From: Streptomyces sp. NBC_00250
GTDB lineage: Bacteria; Actinomycetota; Actinomycetes; Streptomycetales; Streptomycetaceae
Length of the DNA stretch: 64,000 nucleotides
NCBI RefSeq assembly: GCF_036192275.1
Contig: NZ_CP108088.1
Coordinates: 806,001 to 870,000 of the forward strand
Direction: 5' to 3'
In this document: positions 16,702-25,326 of the stretch, piece after piece
Position numbering within the stretch: the first letter of the stretch is position 1
Layout: each line of letters opens with the position of its first letter
The notes under the pieces: model-generated
What the model was told of the DNA's origin: nothing
What the model saw: only the letters and a program-made list of their open reading frames with translations
Database searches by the model: none
Made by a program: the position numbers and the translations under genes

Positions 16702-18072
16702 TCACAGACGCTGCCACAGCGCCGGGACGTTCGGCGGCTGCCAGCCGGCCTGGGCCTGGTGTCCCTGGAGGCAGCGGTAGCTCGCGCCGCCGTACGTGAC
16801 GACGTCACCGGCCACGTAGACCTTGCCGGCCGCCCAGGTGCCGCTCGGCTCCGGCTCGCCGGGGCCGGGACCCGGGTCGGTGCCGGTGGTCTTCAGGGTG
16901 AGGCCGTAGTTCTGGAGCAGTGGATTCAGTGGCTGGAAGAAGGTGGTACCGCCGCTGGAGCAGTTGCCGGAACCGCCGGAGGTCACGCCCTGGGCCTGGC
17001 TGCCGGAGATGTACGAGCCTCCGGAGTCGCCGGGTTCGGCGCAGACCGTCGTACGGGTCACCCCGGAGATGGTGCCCTCGGGGTAGGTGACGCTCGTGTT
17101 GTGCTGCTGCACGGTGCCGCAGTGCCAGCCGGTGGTCGAGCCGGAGCGGCACACGGAGGAGCCGACCGGCTGCAGGACCGAGCCGGTCACCTGGACGTTC
17201 GCGCCGCCGGAGCCCTTGACGTACGGGGTCGAGGTCCAGTTGGCGTTGGCGGCGACCCAGGCCATGTCGTTGCCGGGGAAGACCGAGCCCTGGAAGCTGC
17301 CCTGGGCCACCTGGTTGAACCCGCTGGTGGTCGTGCCCGCGCGACCGCAGTGGCCGGCGGTGGCGAAGCCCTGCGTGGTGCCCCGCGTCACCGGGAAGCC
17401 GACCGAGCAGCGCCCGCCGCCACCCATGTAGTAGGCGTCGCCGCCCCGGATGTCGTACAGCGGGCGGGGTGCCTGACCGCTGTGGACGACGCGGACCAGC
17501 TCGCGCGGCACGCCGGTGGCCCGCACGAGCCGCGCCCCGGCACCCGCCCTGGTCTCCTCGACGACCAGGACGTCGGCGCGGACGTCGACGTAGCGGACGG
17601 GCGCCTCGGTGGTCGCGGACCGGTCCAGGGTCTCCTTGGCGCGCTCCAGAACGGTCAGACCGTGCGTCACGAGACGGGCACGCGCGCCCGTGGCCCGTAT
17701 CGCGGGCACGTCGGCGGCGCGGGTGGTGGCCACGGTCAGGGTGTCGGCCTCGGCACCGTCCACCCAGGCACCGGCGAAGGCACCGCCCAGGCCCTGGCGG
17801 AGCCGGGCGGCGGTGGCACCGGCCTCCGCCTCGTTGGCGAGGCGGGTGAGGGCCTGGGAGCGGGTGAGTCCCAAATCGCGTCGCATGGCGTCGAGCAGCT
17901 CGGGCCGGGCGGAGTCGGCGCCGAGTGTCCGGGCGGCGGTCTTGACGGCCGTGGCGCGGTGCGGGCCCTGGGAGTCCGGGGCCGCGGCGGCGGAACCGGC
18001 CTGGAGCCCGGCCAGCGCCATTCCGGCGGCGACGAGGGCGGTACACGCCGCGCGGGCGTGTCGTCGGAGCAT
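16702..18072 (-). CDS. Streptogrisin C-like serine protease with chitin-binding module
   Basis: A 456-aa secreted endopeptidase of the S1E (alpha-lytic/streptogrisin) family. The layout is a signal peptide to about residue 31, then an N-terminal pro-domain that chaperones folding and is cleaved off. The catalytic domain carries H241 (TAGHC), D269 (GNDMAW) and S350 (GDSGGS), with paired cysteines. A Pro/Gly/Glu linker and a C-terminal CBM5/12-type module (about 412-456, tryptophan-rich) follow, the arrangement described for streptogrisin C. AGGAGA precedes the ATG. The binding module suggests attack on protein-coated chitin or fungal walls. Two 21-base direct repeats lie upstream. A LysR regulator is next to it, reading the same way. 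Confidence 0.93.
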   Translation of the reverse strand: MLRRHARAACTALVAAGMALAGLQAGSAAAAPDSQGPHRATAVKTAARTLGADSARPELLDAMRRDLGLTRSQALTRLANEAEAGATAARLRQGLGGAFAGAWVDGAEADTLTVATTRAADVPAIRATGARARLVTHGLTVLERAKETLDRSATTEAPVRYVDVRADVLVVEETRAGAGARLVRATGVPRELVRVVHSGQAPRPLYDIRGGDAYYMGGGGRCSVGFPVTRGTTQGFATAGHCGRAGTTTSGFNQVAQGSFQGSVFPGNDMAWVAANANWTSTPYVKGSGGANVQVTGSVLQPVGSSVCRSGSTTGWHCGTVQQHNTSVTYPEGTISGVTRTTVCAEPGDSGGSYISGSQAQGVTSGGSGNCSSGGTTFFQPLNPLLQNYGLTLKTTGTDPGPGPGEPEPSGTWAAGKVYVAGDVVTYGGASYRCLQGHQAQAGWQPPNVPALWQRL

Positions 18073-18108
18073 GGGGGTCTCCTCGGTTCTGGGTTCTCTG
18101 TTCCGGTG

Positions 18109-18163
18109 GGGATCCGACCCGGGTGGGGACCTGGACCACGGAGGGATCCGACCCGGGCGGGGA
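18109..18163. repeat. Pair of 21-bp direct repeats upstream of the protease
   Basis: Two copies of a sequence beginning GGGATCCGACCCGGG and ending GGGGA (18109-18129 and 18143-18163) differ at one base and are 34 bases apart, about three helical turns. They lie 37-90 bases upstream of the protease start. They may be paired activator or repressor sites, possibly for the neighbouring LysR protein. Confidence 0.55.
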
Positions 18164-18227
18164 TCTTCTGGAACCGTAGGAATCGGAACGAGGAGACGGC
18201 AGCTGCCAGTTGGCCCCTGCCATCGCG

Positions 18228-19163
18228 TTATGCCCGGGGCGCCGACGCGGGCATCCGTCCCGCGCTGGTCGCCAGCGCCTCGGCGTGGGCGGCCCGGGTG
18301 TGGCCCAGGACGGCGGCGGCCCGGGAGGCCGCGCGCCCCTCGGGATGCCAGCCGAGCAGGTGCCGCCACATCAGCGGGGCACCGGCGAGGGGACGGGTGA
18401 CGAGGCCCGGGGTGACGGGGAAGGTGGCCCGGCACAGCCCGACGGCCCGGCCGACCTGCACCAGGTGTACGCAGGAGGCGGTGTCCGTCTCGTACACACA
18501 GGCCGGAGTGAATCCCGCCCGTACGCAGGCGGCCGCGAAGCAGTCGCCGAAACAGCCGTCGCCCGGTACGTCGGTCCAGGCCTCCGCGGCGAGCTCGGCC
18601 AGGTCGATCTCGGTGCGGGGCGCGAGCGGATGGTCGGCGGCCAGCATCACGTACACCGGATCACGGGCGACCTCCGTCCACACGAGCCGTCCCGCCTCGG
18701 GCGGACCGCTCTCCCCGCAGACCCCGACCAGGGCGAAGTCGAGGCGGCCGTCGACGACACCGCCGGCGACCTCACGCTCCGACCACGAGGTGTACGTGCT
18801 CACGGGGGCGCCGGGGTCGTGTCGCGCGATGCGATCGACGAGGCCGCCGAGCAGCGGGCCGTGGGTGCCGCCGAGCCGGTAGCCCTCCGTACCGCCCCGC
18901 GCGAACCGCACCGCCTCCTCCTGCAGCTCGCACACCGCGGGCAGAACGACCCGTGCCCGGTCGAGCACCAGATCGCCGAGCGCCGTGGCTCGTACGCCCT
19001 CCCGTCCCCGCTCGAACAGGGCTCCGCCCAGAGCCCGTTCGATCCGCTTGAGCTGGGCACTGAGCGCCGGCTGCGCGAGCCCGAGCGCGGTCGCGGCACG
19101 GGTGAGGCTCCCGGCGTCCGCGATGGCCCGGATCGTCTTGAGGTGCCGCAACTCCAAGTCCAT
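18228..19163 (-). CDS. LysR-family transcription regulator
   Basis: A 311-aa one-component regulator. The N-terminal winged helix-turn-helix is classic for the family (residues about 1-60: LRHLKTIRAIADAGSLTRAA, then LGLAQPALSAQLKRIE). The effector-binding domain follows, containing several cysteines (CGES, GDGCFGDCFAAAC) that could respond to redox or metal (inference). The start ATG at 19163 has no good ribosome site. It lies upstream of the protease gene in the same orientation, 155 bases away, and could regulate it. A divergent GOLPH3-like gene begins at 19388. Confidence 0.9.
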   Translation of the reverse strand: MDLELRHLKTIRAIADAGSLTRAATALGLAQPALSAQLKRIERALGGALFERGREGVRATALGDLVLDRARVVLPAVCELQEEAVRFARGGTEGYRLGGTHGPLLGGLVDRIARHDPGAPVSTYTSWSEREVAGGVVDGRLDFALVGVCGESGPPEAGRLVWTEVARDPVYVMLAADHPLAPRTEIDLAELAAEAWTDVPGDGCFGDCFAAACVRAGFTPACVYETDTASCVHLVQVGRAVGLCRATFPVTPGLVTRPLAGAPLMWRHLLGWHPEGRAASRAAAVLGHTRAAHAEALATSAGRMPASAPRA

Positions 19164-19353
19164 ATCGAGAGCTTGACGCCCCCGCCCGCCGTGGTCCAGA
19201 CCAAAGCACCCCGGAGTGCCTCCGCCCGGACGGAATGACGCAGGTCACGCCGGGCGGCGGCCCGCTCCGGGGAACCGTCGAGGTGCGCCGGTCGTCCTCA
19301 GGGGCGAAGGGTGCCAGATGGGCGGTCGACCGTCCGGTGGCACCGCACACGCA

Positions 19354-19369
19354 CGCATGCGCGCATGCG
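19354..19369. promoter_or_regulatory. Perfect palindrome before the GOLPH3-like gene
   Basis: CGCATGCGCGCATGCG is a 16-base perfect palindrome 18 bases before the GTG start. It is a candidate operator between the divergent LysR and GOLPH3-like genes. Confidence 0.45.
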
Positions 19370-19387
19370 GAAGGTAAGGGGTACGGG

Positions 19388-20059
19388 GTGGCGGTCACGC
19401 TCGCGGAGGAGATCATGCTGCTGTCCCTGGACGACGTGTCCGGGGTGGCGAAGGAACGGCAGTCCGCCGCGTGGGCCGTCGCGGGCGGCATCCTGCTCGA
19501 TCTCGTGCTGGCCGGGCGCGTGTCGGTCGACGACGGGCGGCTGCGGGTGACGGACGCGACGCCCACCGAGGTGCCGCTGCTCGACGAGCGACTGCGGCAG
19601 GTGGACGCCTGGTGCGCGAAGAAGGGCAAGGCCCCGAAGGTCACCGAGTGGCTGACGAAGGACCACTCCAAGGCCGTGAAGGCCACGGTCGAGAGCCTCC
19701 GCGAGCGCGGCCTGATACGTGAGGAGCGGCAGAGGGTGATGGGCCTCTTCCCCGTCGCCCGCTATCCGGAGGCCGACGGCTCCGTCGAACGCGAGCTGAG
19801 GGCCAGGCTGCACGCCGTACTCGTCACCGGCCCCACCCACCAGGCCCGCACCACGGGCCTCCTCGCCCTGATCCACGGCGCCAAGCTCCACCGCCTCGCC
19901 TTCCCCGACCTGCCCCGCAAGGAGGTCGCGTCCCGCCTGGACGAGCTCACGGCCGGCCAGTGGGCCGCAGAGGGCGTACGCAGGGCGATCCGGGACATGC
20001 AGGCGGCGATGCTCGCGGTCACGGCTGCCACGACGGCCACGGTGACGTTCACCAGCTGA
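19388..20059 (+). CDS. GOLPH3/VPS74 (GPP34) family protein
   Basis: A 223-aa protein with the GPP34 fold signature: an N-terminal LAEEIMLLSLDD helix, a small domain with GGILLDLVLAGRV, a central RLRQVDAWCAKK region and a C-terminal helical bundle. In yeast and animals the family binds phosphatidylinositol-4-phosphate at the Golgi. Bacterial members, common in streptomycetes, are soluble and mostly uncharacterised. I chose the GTG at 19388, where the family similarity begins and a GGAAGG lies about 12 bases upstream. An upstream reading from 19235 adds 51 residues of no recognisable sequence. A perfect palindrome sits in front. No neighbouring gene hints at its role. Confidence 0.85.
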   Translation: MAVTLAEEIMLLSLDDVSGVAKERQSAAWAVAGGILLDLVLAGRVSVDDGRLRVTDATPTEVPLLDERLRQVDAWCAKKGKAPKVTEWLTKDHSKAVKATVESLRERGLIREERQRVMGLFPVARYPEADGSVERELRARLHAVLVTGPTHQARTTGLLALIHGAKLHRLAFPDLPRKEVASRLDELTAGQWAAEGVRRAIRDMQAAMLAVTAATTATVTFTS

Positions 20060-20394
20060 ACGCCGTACGGGCCCCGGCGTCCTCACCGGCCGGGCGGGGC
20101 CGCTACGCCCCGAGCCGGCCCGGGAAGGGACCCAGGGCCGGCCCCCACGGCCCGCCCCGGGTCCGGCACCACTCTCCCCACCGCCACTCACGTCTCGCTC
20201 ACGTCTCGCTCACGTTCCGCTAACGCGGACGCCGTCGCTCCGCCCCACCGGCGTACGGGCCCTTCACGTTCCGCGCCCCCTGGTGCTCCGGCTCCCTCCG
20301 CGTTTCACGGCACGTCCGTGGGCCGCGCGGTAGGCTGCTCGCCTTTCCGAACACGTACCCGATTCCTTTTCCTTGAGGGAAGCGAGCGACGCAG
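20060..20394. other. 335-bp intergenic region with short tandem repeat
   Basis: No gene is visible here. It holds CTCACGTCTCG in three head-to-tail copies (20187-20219, the third diverged) and, near its right end, a TAGGCT that could be the -10 of the downstream gene. The remainder is GC-rich spacer. Confidence 0.6.
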
Positions 20395-21732
20395 ATGACC
20401 GATCTGAGCCGGACATACGTGGACGAGTGCCTGCGCGGGAACCTCGGGCTCGCCGGGGCCGTGGCGCGGGCCGAGCTGCCCCCGGCCTTCGAGGAGGCGT
20501 GGCGCGCGCACCTGCTGCCCCGGCCGTGGTTCGTGCGGGCCGCCGAGACCGCCGCCTTCGCCCGCGACCTGGAGGGGCTCTTCGGCCTCCTCGTGTCACT
20601 GCCGCTCCGGCTCTTCGACGGCGACCTCGACCGGTACGCGGCGGAGGTCGGGATCGAACCAGCGCTCGCGGCGCTGCTCCGGCGCGGAGGATCCGGCGTC
20701 CCCACCAAGTTCGGCCGCGCGGACGCGTACCACGACGGCACCTCCTACAAGCTGCTGGAGTTCAACCTCGGCAGCGAGGTCGGTGGAGTCGACATGGCCG
20801 TGTTCAACCAAGGGCTGTTGCGGGTCCCGGAGTTCGCCGACTTCGCGCGGGTGCACGGGCTCGGTCATGTGGACATCGCCGCGCGGACGGCCGCCGTCCT
20901 GCGCGACCGCGCCAAGCCGGTGCTGTCCGGTGACCGGGAACCCGTGGTCGGGCTGATCGAGGGCCGCGGGGGCATCGCCCCGTACGGAAGGCTGATGCGC
21001 GCCACGGTGGAGGCGATGGCCGAGCAGGGCCTCGACGTCCGGACCGGCGAGATCGACCGCGTACGCACGGGGCCCGACGGAAAGCTCACGCTGGACGGCA
21101 CCCCGCTCGACCTGGTCCTGCGGAACTTCGCGGCGAGTCAGCTGCTCGAAGACCCGGAGGGCCCGGACGTGGCGGAGCCGTTCTTCCGCGCTCACGAGGC
21201 GGGCAGGACCGTGCTCTTCACCTCGCTCGAAAGCGGCCTCTACTCGAACAAGAGCGCCCTCGCCCTGCTCACCGACCCCCGCTGGAGCGGTTCCTTCGAC
21301 GCCGACGAGCGGGCCCTGGTCGAACGGGTCCTCCCGTGGAGCCGTACGCTGCACGCCTCCGGTCCCGCCGAACTCGTCGACCTCTGCCGGGAGCGGAGGG
21401 GACGGCTCATCCTCAAGCCGAGCGCCGGGTACGGCGGTCTGGACACCTACGTCGGCTGGGAGTCCACCGCCGCCGACTGGGACAAGGCGCTGCGGATCGC
21501 CGTGGAGCGCGGCGGATACGTGGCGCAGGAGCGGGTGGTACCGCGCCCCGAGCCGGTGTACGACCCGGAGACCGGTTCCGTCGACGACTGGATCGCGGCG
21601 CTCGGCATCTTCCTCACCGACGAGGGGTACGCGGGCACGCACGCGCGTGCCAACCGCGCCGACGGGGGCGCGATCGTCGGCATGAGCAGCAACCCGGACA
21701 CCCGGATGGTGGGCGTGTTCTCGCATCCGTGA
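20395..21732 (+). CDS. ATP-grasp-like / glutathionylspermidine-synthase-like protein
   Basis: A 445-aa cytoplasmic protein. I see motifs in the order expected of a circularly permuted ATP-grasp (glutathionylspermidine-synthase-like) enzyme: FGRADAYHDG and KLLEFNLGSEVGG near residue 120, a middle substrate domain, then RLILKPSAGYGGLDTYVG near residue 345, whose Lys and Gly-rich loop would bind ATP, and a C-terminal EDWIAALGIF-like stretch. Such enzymes join a carboxylate to an amine or thiol through an acyl phosphate. Substrates cannot be deduced. GAGGGA lies about 14 bases before the ATG. It appears monocistronic, and family membership is from motif memory, not from a search. Confidence 0.65.
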   Translation: MTDLSRTYVDECLRGNLGLAGAVARAELPPAFEEAWRAHLLPRPWFVRAAETAAFARDLEGLFGLLVSLPLRLFDGDLDRYAAEVGIEPALAALLRRGGSGVPTKFGRADAYHDGTSYKLLEFNLGSEVGGVDMAVFNQGLLRVPEFADFARVHGLGHVDIAARTAAVLRDRAKPVLSGDREPVVGLIEGRGGIAPYGRLMRATVEAMAEQGLDVRTGEIDRVRTGPDGKLTLDGTPLDLVLRNFAASQLLEDPEGPDVAEPFFRAHEAGRTVLFTSLESGLYSNKSALALLTDPRWSGSFDADERALVERVLPWSRTLHASGPAELVDLCRERRGRLILKPSAGYGGLDTYVGWESTAADWDKALRIAVERGGYVAQERVVPRPEPVYDPETGSVDDWIAALGIFLTDEGYAGTHARANRADGGAIVGMSSNPDTRMVGVFSHP

Positions 21733-21787
21733 CGCGAGGGGGCGGGAGCCCAGGGGGGGGGAGGAAGGTGAAGGGGAAAGGCTCGGA

Positions 21788-22774
21788 TCAGCGTGTCCCG
21801 GCCTGTTCCCCGGCCTTCTTCCAGGGCCCGACGCCGAGTTTCCCCGTCGTGCCGAGGTCGAGCTCGGGGGTCACCGTCACCGGGGCGGCCCCCGGCTTCG
21901 CCCACACGCGGGCGTAGGGGGCGTGCACGGGATCGCCGGCTTCGACGGTGTTGCGCCAGACAAGGCCGGCGTGGGCGCGCTCGCCCGGCTCCAGTACCAG
22001 CTGCTGCGGTGGGCCGTCGGCCCCGGTGCCCCCGGCGACGGCGTCGCCGCCCTGGACGATGGACACGCCGTCGACGCGGTCGTGGTCCTCGTCGCGGATC
22101 TCGACCCGGGGGTAGCCGTTGAGCCGGTACGGCATGGTTCCGCAGTTCTCCAGGTGGAGGCCGACGACGCGCAGCCCCATGGCCGCGTCGCCCTCATCGG
22201 CGTACACACGCACCCCGGTGGGCGGACATGTGCCGCCGACGCTCGGCGCCTCGGAGGTCGGGAAGCTCCGCACCTTCACGACCCGGGCCCGCGCCTTGCC
22301 GACCGCGTCCGGGGAGTGCCCGGTGGCGGTGACCGTACGCCGGACGGTCCGGCCGGGGGCAACGGCCTGGACGGTGTCGTCGACGTTGAAGAGTGCCTGG
22401 CCCGTTTCCGAGACGAAGCCGACCGTGACGACATAGGTGAAGGGCTCGGTCTCCCGGCTGGTGACGGAGTACACCGCGCAGGAGGGTGCACCGGCGGAGG
22501 CACCTCCGCCGGTCCCGATGATCGTGACGCCGTCCTGGGCCGGGGAGGCGGAGGCATCGCCGTCCTGCGCCGGGGAGGCAGATGCCCCCGGCATGCCCGT
22601 CCGCGGTACGCCCGCGCTCTCGGCGGGACTCGCCCCGGGCCCGCACGCCGGCGGTTCGGCGCTGCCGGTGGCGGCAGCCCCCGGCCGCTCGGTCCCGCAG
22701 GCGGTGAGGGTGAGCAGGAGGAGTCCGGCGACGGCGGCGGGGAAAGCGTGACGGGCGAGGCAGGTGTGACGCAT
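21788..22774 (-). CDS. DUF4232 lipoprotein
   Basis: A 328-aa exported lipoprotein. The signal ends in the lipobox LTLTAC (Cys26), followed by a disordered region that contains a repeated ASASPAQDG. The C-terminal 150 residues match the DUF4232 beta-sandwich common in streptomycetes: CPPTGVRV, then GLHLENCGTMPYRLNGYP with its disulfide cysteines, and a late GERAHAGLVW. An upstream segment (about 80-170) looks like a second beta domain with a cysteine. Function is unknown for the family. It appears monocistronic, between the ATP-grasp-like gene and the MarR pair. Confidence 0.85.
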   Translation of the reverse strand: MRHTCLARHAFPAAVAGLLLLTLTACGTERPGAAATGSAEPPACGPGASPAESAGVPRTGMPGASASPAQDGDASASPAQDGVTIIGTGGGASAGAPSCAVYSVTSRETEPFTYVVTVGFVSETGQALFNVDDTVQAVAPGRTVRRTVTATGHSPDAVGKARARVVKVRSFPTSEAPSVGGTCPPTGVRVYADEGDAAMGLRVVGLHLENCGTMPYRLNGYPRVEIRDEDHDRVDGVSIVQGGDAVAGGTGADGPPQQLVLEPGERAHAGLVWRNTVEAGDPVHAPYARVWAKPGAAPVTVTPELDLGTTGKLGVGPWKKAGEQAGTR

Positions 22775-22841
22775 AGGAAGATTTGATCAGACCGGTCTCC
22801 CTCGGGACCAGACCGGGCCCGGGCAGCGACCGTACGGAACC

Positions 22842-23297
22842 TCAGGCGTCGGCCAGTTCGGCGTTCGCGCGGTCCGTGATCAGGGTCAGCACGCGGCCCA
22901 CGACGGCGAGGTCCTCGGCCGGGATGCCGTCGTACAGTCGGCCGGAGATCTCGGCGGACTCGGCGGAGGTGACCTCGTACAACTCCCGTCCGGCGTGGGT
23001 GAGTCGAACTCGGGACGTGTCCGCCGGGTCCTCTTCGAGCAGCTTCGCGGTGGTCAGTTCCTCGATGACGGCGGTCACGACCGACGCGTCGGTCTTCAGC
23101 GAGCCGGTGACGTCGCCGACGAGCTCGTCGCGGCCGATGGACTCGCCCGCTGCGACGACGGCCCGGAACGTCACGCTCTGGTGGAACGTGATGCCGTGGC
23201 GGGTCAGCACGCCCTCCAGGAGGGCACGTGCCGCATGGTGTGCCAGGGCCAGCACTCGACCGTTGACGCTGGGGGCGGTGGTGGTGTCGGTGGTCAT
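22842..23297 (-). CDS. MarR-like winged-helix protein, second of a pair
   Basis: A 151-aa protein with the MarR-type layout: dimer helices, a winged helix-turn-helix around residues 50-100 (ASVVTAVIEELTTAKLLEE, then VRLTHAGRELYE), and a C-terminal dimer helix. The DNA-recognition region is less typical than in its partner. Its ATG overlaps the stop of the upstream MarR gene (ATGA), so the two are translationally coupled. A coupled pair of MarR-like proteins without an enzyme or transporter in the operon is unusual. They may form a heterodimer or act on distant genes (inference). Confidence 0.8.
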   Translation of the reverse strand: MTTDTTTAPSVNGRVLALAHHAARALLEGVLTRHGITFHQSVTFRAVVAAGESIGRDELVGDVTGSLKTDASVVTAVIEELTTAKLLEEDPADTSRVRLTHAGRELYEVTSAESAEISGRLYDGIPAEDLAVVGRVLTLITDRANAELADA

Positions 23298-23776
23298 GAC
23301 TGCTCCTCGTGGTTCTCGGTGTGCGGATCAAGAGGTGCGTCGAGCAGGGTCGCCAGTTCTCGGGTGAACTCCCGCGTGCGCGGGCTGTCCTGGCCCCCGA
23401 GGGGTTCGAGCAACTGGTCAAGGAGGCCCTGGACCACCTTGATCGCGCGACGGGTGACGTCGCTTCCGTGCTCGGTGAGCGACACCTGCATGGCGCGCGG
23501 GTCGTCCGGGTCCCGGGTGCGGGCGACGAGTCCGGAGGCCTCCAGGGCGCGGACGAGCTTGGAGACGTACAGCGGCTCCAGCCCCGTCCGGTCGGCGAGT
23601 GCACGCTGACTGGGCCGGAGCCCGGAGCGCGACATGCCGTACAACGAGGCCATCACCACGTACTGGGCGTGGGTCAGACTCAGCGGTGCGACCGCCCGAT
23701 CGACGGCCACACGCCACTTCATCGACAAGCGCCAGACCAGGAATCCCGCTGTGGCGTCCTTGGGTGTTGAACTCAC
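23294..23776 (-). CDS. MarR-family regulator, first of a pair
   Basis: A 160-aa MarR protein with clear features: LSLTHAQYVVMASLYG, the recognition helix PSQRALADRTGLEPLYVSKL, and the wing RDPDDPRAMQVSLTEHG. It probably starts at the GTG 23776. No Shine-Dalgarno is obvious and a TAGTAT -10 lies about 20 bases upstream, so the leader would be very short. A GTACAT/ATGTAC inverted repeat overlaps that -10, which predicts autorepression. The second MarR-like gene follows with a four-base overlap. Confidence 0.9.
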   Translation of the reverse strand: MSSTPKDATAGFLVWRLSMKWRVAVDRAVAPLSLTHAQYVVMASLYGMSRSGLRPSQRALADRTGLEPLYVSKLVRALEASGLVARTRDPDDPRAMQVSLTEHGSDVTRRAIKVVQGLLDQLLEPLGGQDSPRTREFTRELATLLDAPLDPHTENHEEQS

Positions 23777-23786
23777 AGGCGATACA

Positions 23787-23805
23787 GTACATGGATACTA
23801 TGTAC
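23787..23805. promoter_or_regulatory. MarR-type operator over the promoter of the MarR pair
   Basis: GTACAT and ATGTAC are perfect inverted half-sites with a 7-base spacer, overlapping the minus-strand -10 (TAGTAT, 23800-23795). Size and position fit a MarR autoregulatory site. Confidence 0.65.
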
Positions 23806-23868
23806 ATGGCCACTATTTCCTCGCGGCCCCTGGAACGGGTTCGCGATCGGGCAGCGATCAGGCAGCTG

Positions 23869-24393
23869 TCAGGCGAACGACGGCCACCGGTCGGCGGCCC
23901 ACTCGCGCCAGGTCGACCACCCGGGAGGCGGGCCGTCGATCGCGCGCCCGTCGAGTTCCGCCGTGTCCGGCTCCTCGAAGTGCGCCCGCCCGTGCCGGAG
24001 GTCGGCCTCGGTGATCGGGAACGTCTCCTCCGGGGCGGTCGCCCAGCGGTCGGCGATCCGGTTGCGCTGGGTCTCGGCGTCCACCGGCAGGTAGACCATG
24101 CGGAAGCCCGCGCCCTCGGCCTCCGCCAGCCGACGGATCGCGGACCGCTCGTCACGGGACCAACAGCCGAAGTCCACCACGACGTCGGTGCCGAGCCGCA
24201 ACGCCTCCAGTGCGAGCCAGAGCATCCGCCCCTCCAGCACGTCGCGCTTCCCGTCCGCCTCCGACACACCGAACAGCGGAATCATCCAGTCGTCGGGCGT
24301 GAGGCGCAGCGCGCCGTGCTCCTCGGCGAGCTGCCGGGCACGTGTGGTCTTGCCGGCTCCAGGCAGGCCGACCATCAGGAACAACGTGGTCAT
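23869..24393 (-). CDS. P-loop kinase-like ATPase
   Basis: A 174-aa protein of the AAA_33/zeta-toxin-like small-kinase group. Walker A is GLPGAGKTT near residues 9-17, a DDWMIPLFG substrate-pocket segment follows, then VVVDFGCWSRDER (Walker B-like) and a lid with RNRIADRW. Related proteins phosphorylate small molecules, antibiotics or nucleotides; the substrate here is unknown. I chose the ATG at 24393, which puts the P-loop at the usual distance. A GTG at 24471 would add 26 residues of no recognisable sequence. It sits alone between the MarR pair and a TetR gene on the same strand. Confidence 0.85.
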   Translation of the reverse strand: MTTLFLMVGLPGAGKTTRARQLAEEHGALRLTPDDWMIPLFGVSEADGKRDVLEGRMLWLALEALRLGTDVVVDFGCWSRDERSAIRRLAEAEGAGFRMVYLPVDAETQRNRIADRWATAPEETFPITEADLRHGRAHFEEPDTAELDGRAIDGPPPGWSTWREWAADRWPSFA

Positions 24394-24482
24394 GCCGAGA
24401 TCGTGCCAGGGCAGCCGGTCGGACGACCACCGCTTTCCGTCCGTGCGACCTCGACTGCCGGGCGACGTCACGGCACGGTCGG

Positions 24483-25313
24483 TCAGCGCCGCGGCGCCGG
24501 TCGGCCGGTGGGTGGCGCTCCGTCGGGCGAGCCACGCGGCACGGCGCCGGCCGGCGGGGCGCCCTCCCGGGGTGCCGGGCGTTCACTCTCCCTCGCTGCC
24601 GCGCTCGGCGCCGGCGCGTCCGGGTGGAGTGTCGCCGCCGCGACCAGCAGGAGTTCCAGGGCGAAGGGGTAGCCGCTGTCGTGCATGTCGGCGGCCAGCA
24701 GGGGGAACGTGGCGGCGATGTTCGGGTGGGTGTCGGACGGCAGTTCGCCGTAGACCGCCTGCCAGACCTCCGCCTCCTTCTCCCGTGCCGCGGGCGGCAG
24801 GGCGAGCGCGGCGGCGTCCTGGGCAGCGAAGGCCAGGGCCTGGTCGACGAAGGCGTGGTAGATCCGTACCGCCAGGGCGTCGGGGAAGCCCGCCCGGCGC
24901 AGGACTCCGAGGATCCTCTCGACCGCCATGTTCTCGTGGGTACGCCCCGTGGTGCGGTGCGCCGCGAGGAGTGCTGCCTGCGGGTGGGCCTGGTAGCGGG
25001 AGTGGAGCCGGAAACCCATCGCGCGGAGGTCCGCACGCCAGTCACCGGTGGCCGTCCAGCCCTCCTGGGCCCGGCCGATGAGCTCGTCGGCGAGGGCGAG
25101 GAGCAGGGCGTCGGTGTTGCGGAAGTAGCGGTAGAGGGCGGTGGGGTCGGCGCCGAGGGCCGCGCCGAGTCTGCGTACCGAGAGGGCTTCCGCACCGTGC
25201 TGTTCGACCAGCCGCAGGGCGGTCTCGACGATGAGGCGTTCCGAGAGGACGGCGCCCTGTCTGGTGGGGCGGCGGCGCTGCCTGCCGCCTTCGGGAACCA
25301 CGCGTTCGACCAT
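24483..25313 (-). CDS. TetR-family regulator
   Basis: A 276-aa TetR/AcrR-type repressor. Helix-turn-helix residues about 25-70 read IVETALRLVEQHGAEALSV then LGADPTALYRYFRNTDALL. The ligand-binding part resembles the TetR_C class with a long proline/alanine-rich tail of about 45 residues, probably disordered. It is divergent from an amidohydrolase gene, with a GTCAA-N5-TTGAC palindrome between them, so it likely represses itself and that enzyme. Confidence 0.88.
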   Translation of the reverse strand: MVERVVPEGGRQRRRPTRQGAVLSERLIVETALRLVEQHGAEALSVRRLGAALGADPTALYRYFRNTDALLLALADELIGRAQEGWTATGDWRADLRAMGFRLHSRYQAHPQAALLAAHRTTGRTHENMAVERILGVLRRAGFPDALAVRIYHAFVDQALAFAAQDAAALALPPAAREKEAEVWQAVYGELPSDTHPNIAATFPLLAADMHDSGYPFALELLLVAAATLHPDAPAPSAAARESERPAPREGAPPAGAVPRGSPDGAPPTGRPAPRR

Positions 25314-25326
25314 GCCCGGAGCTTAT

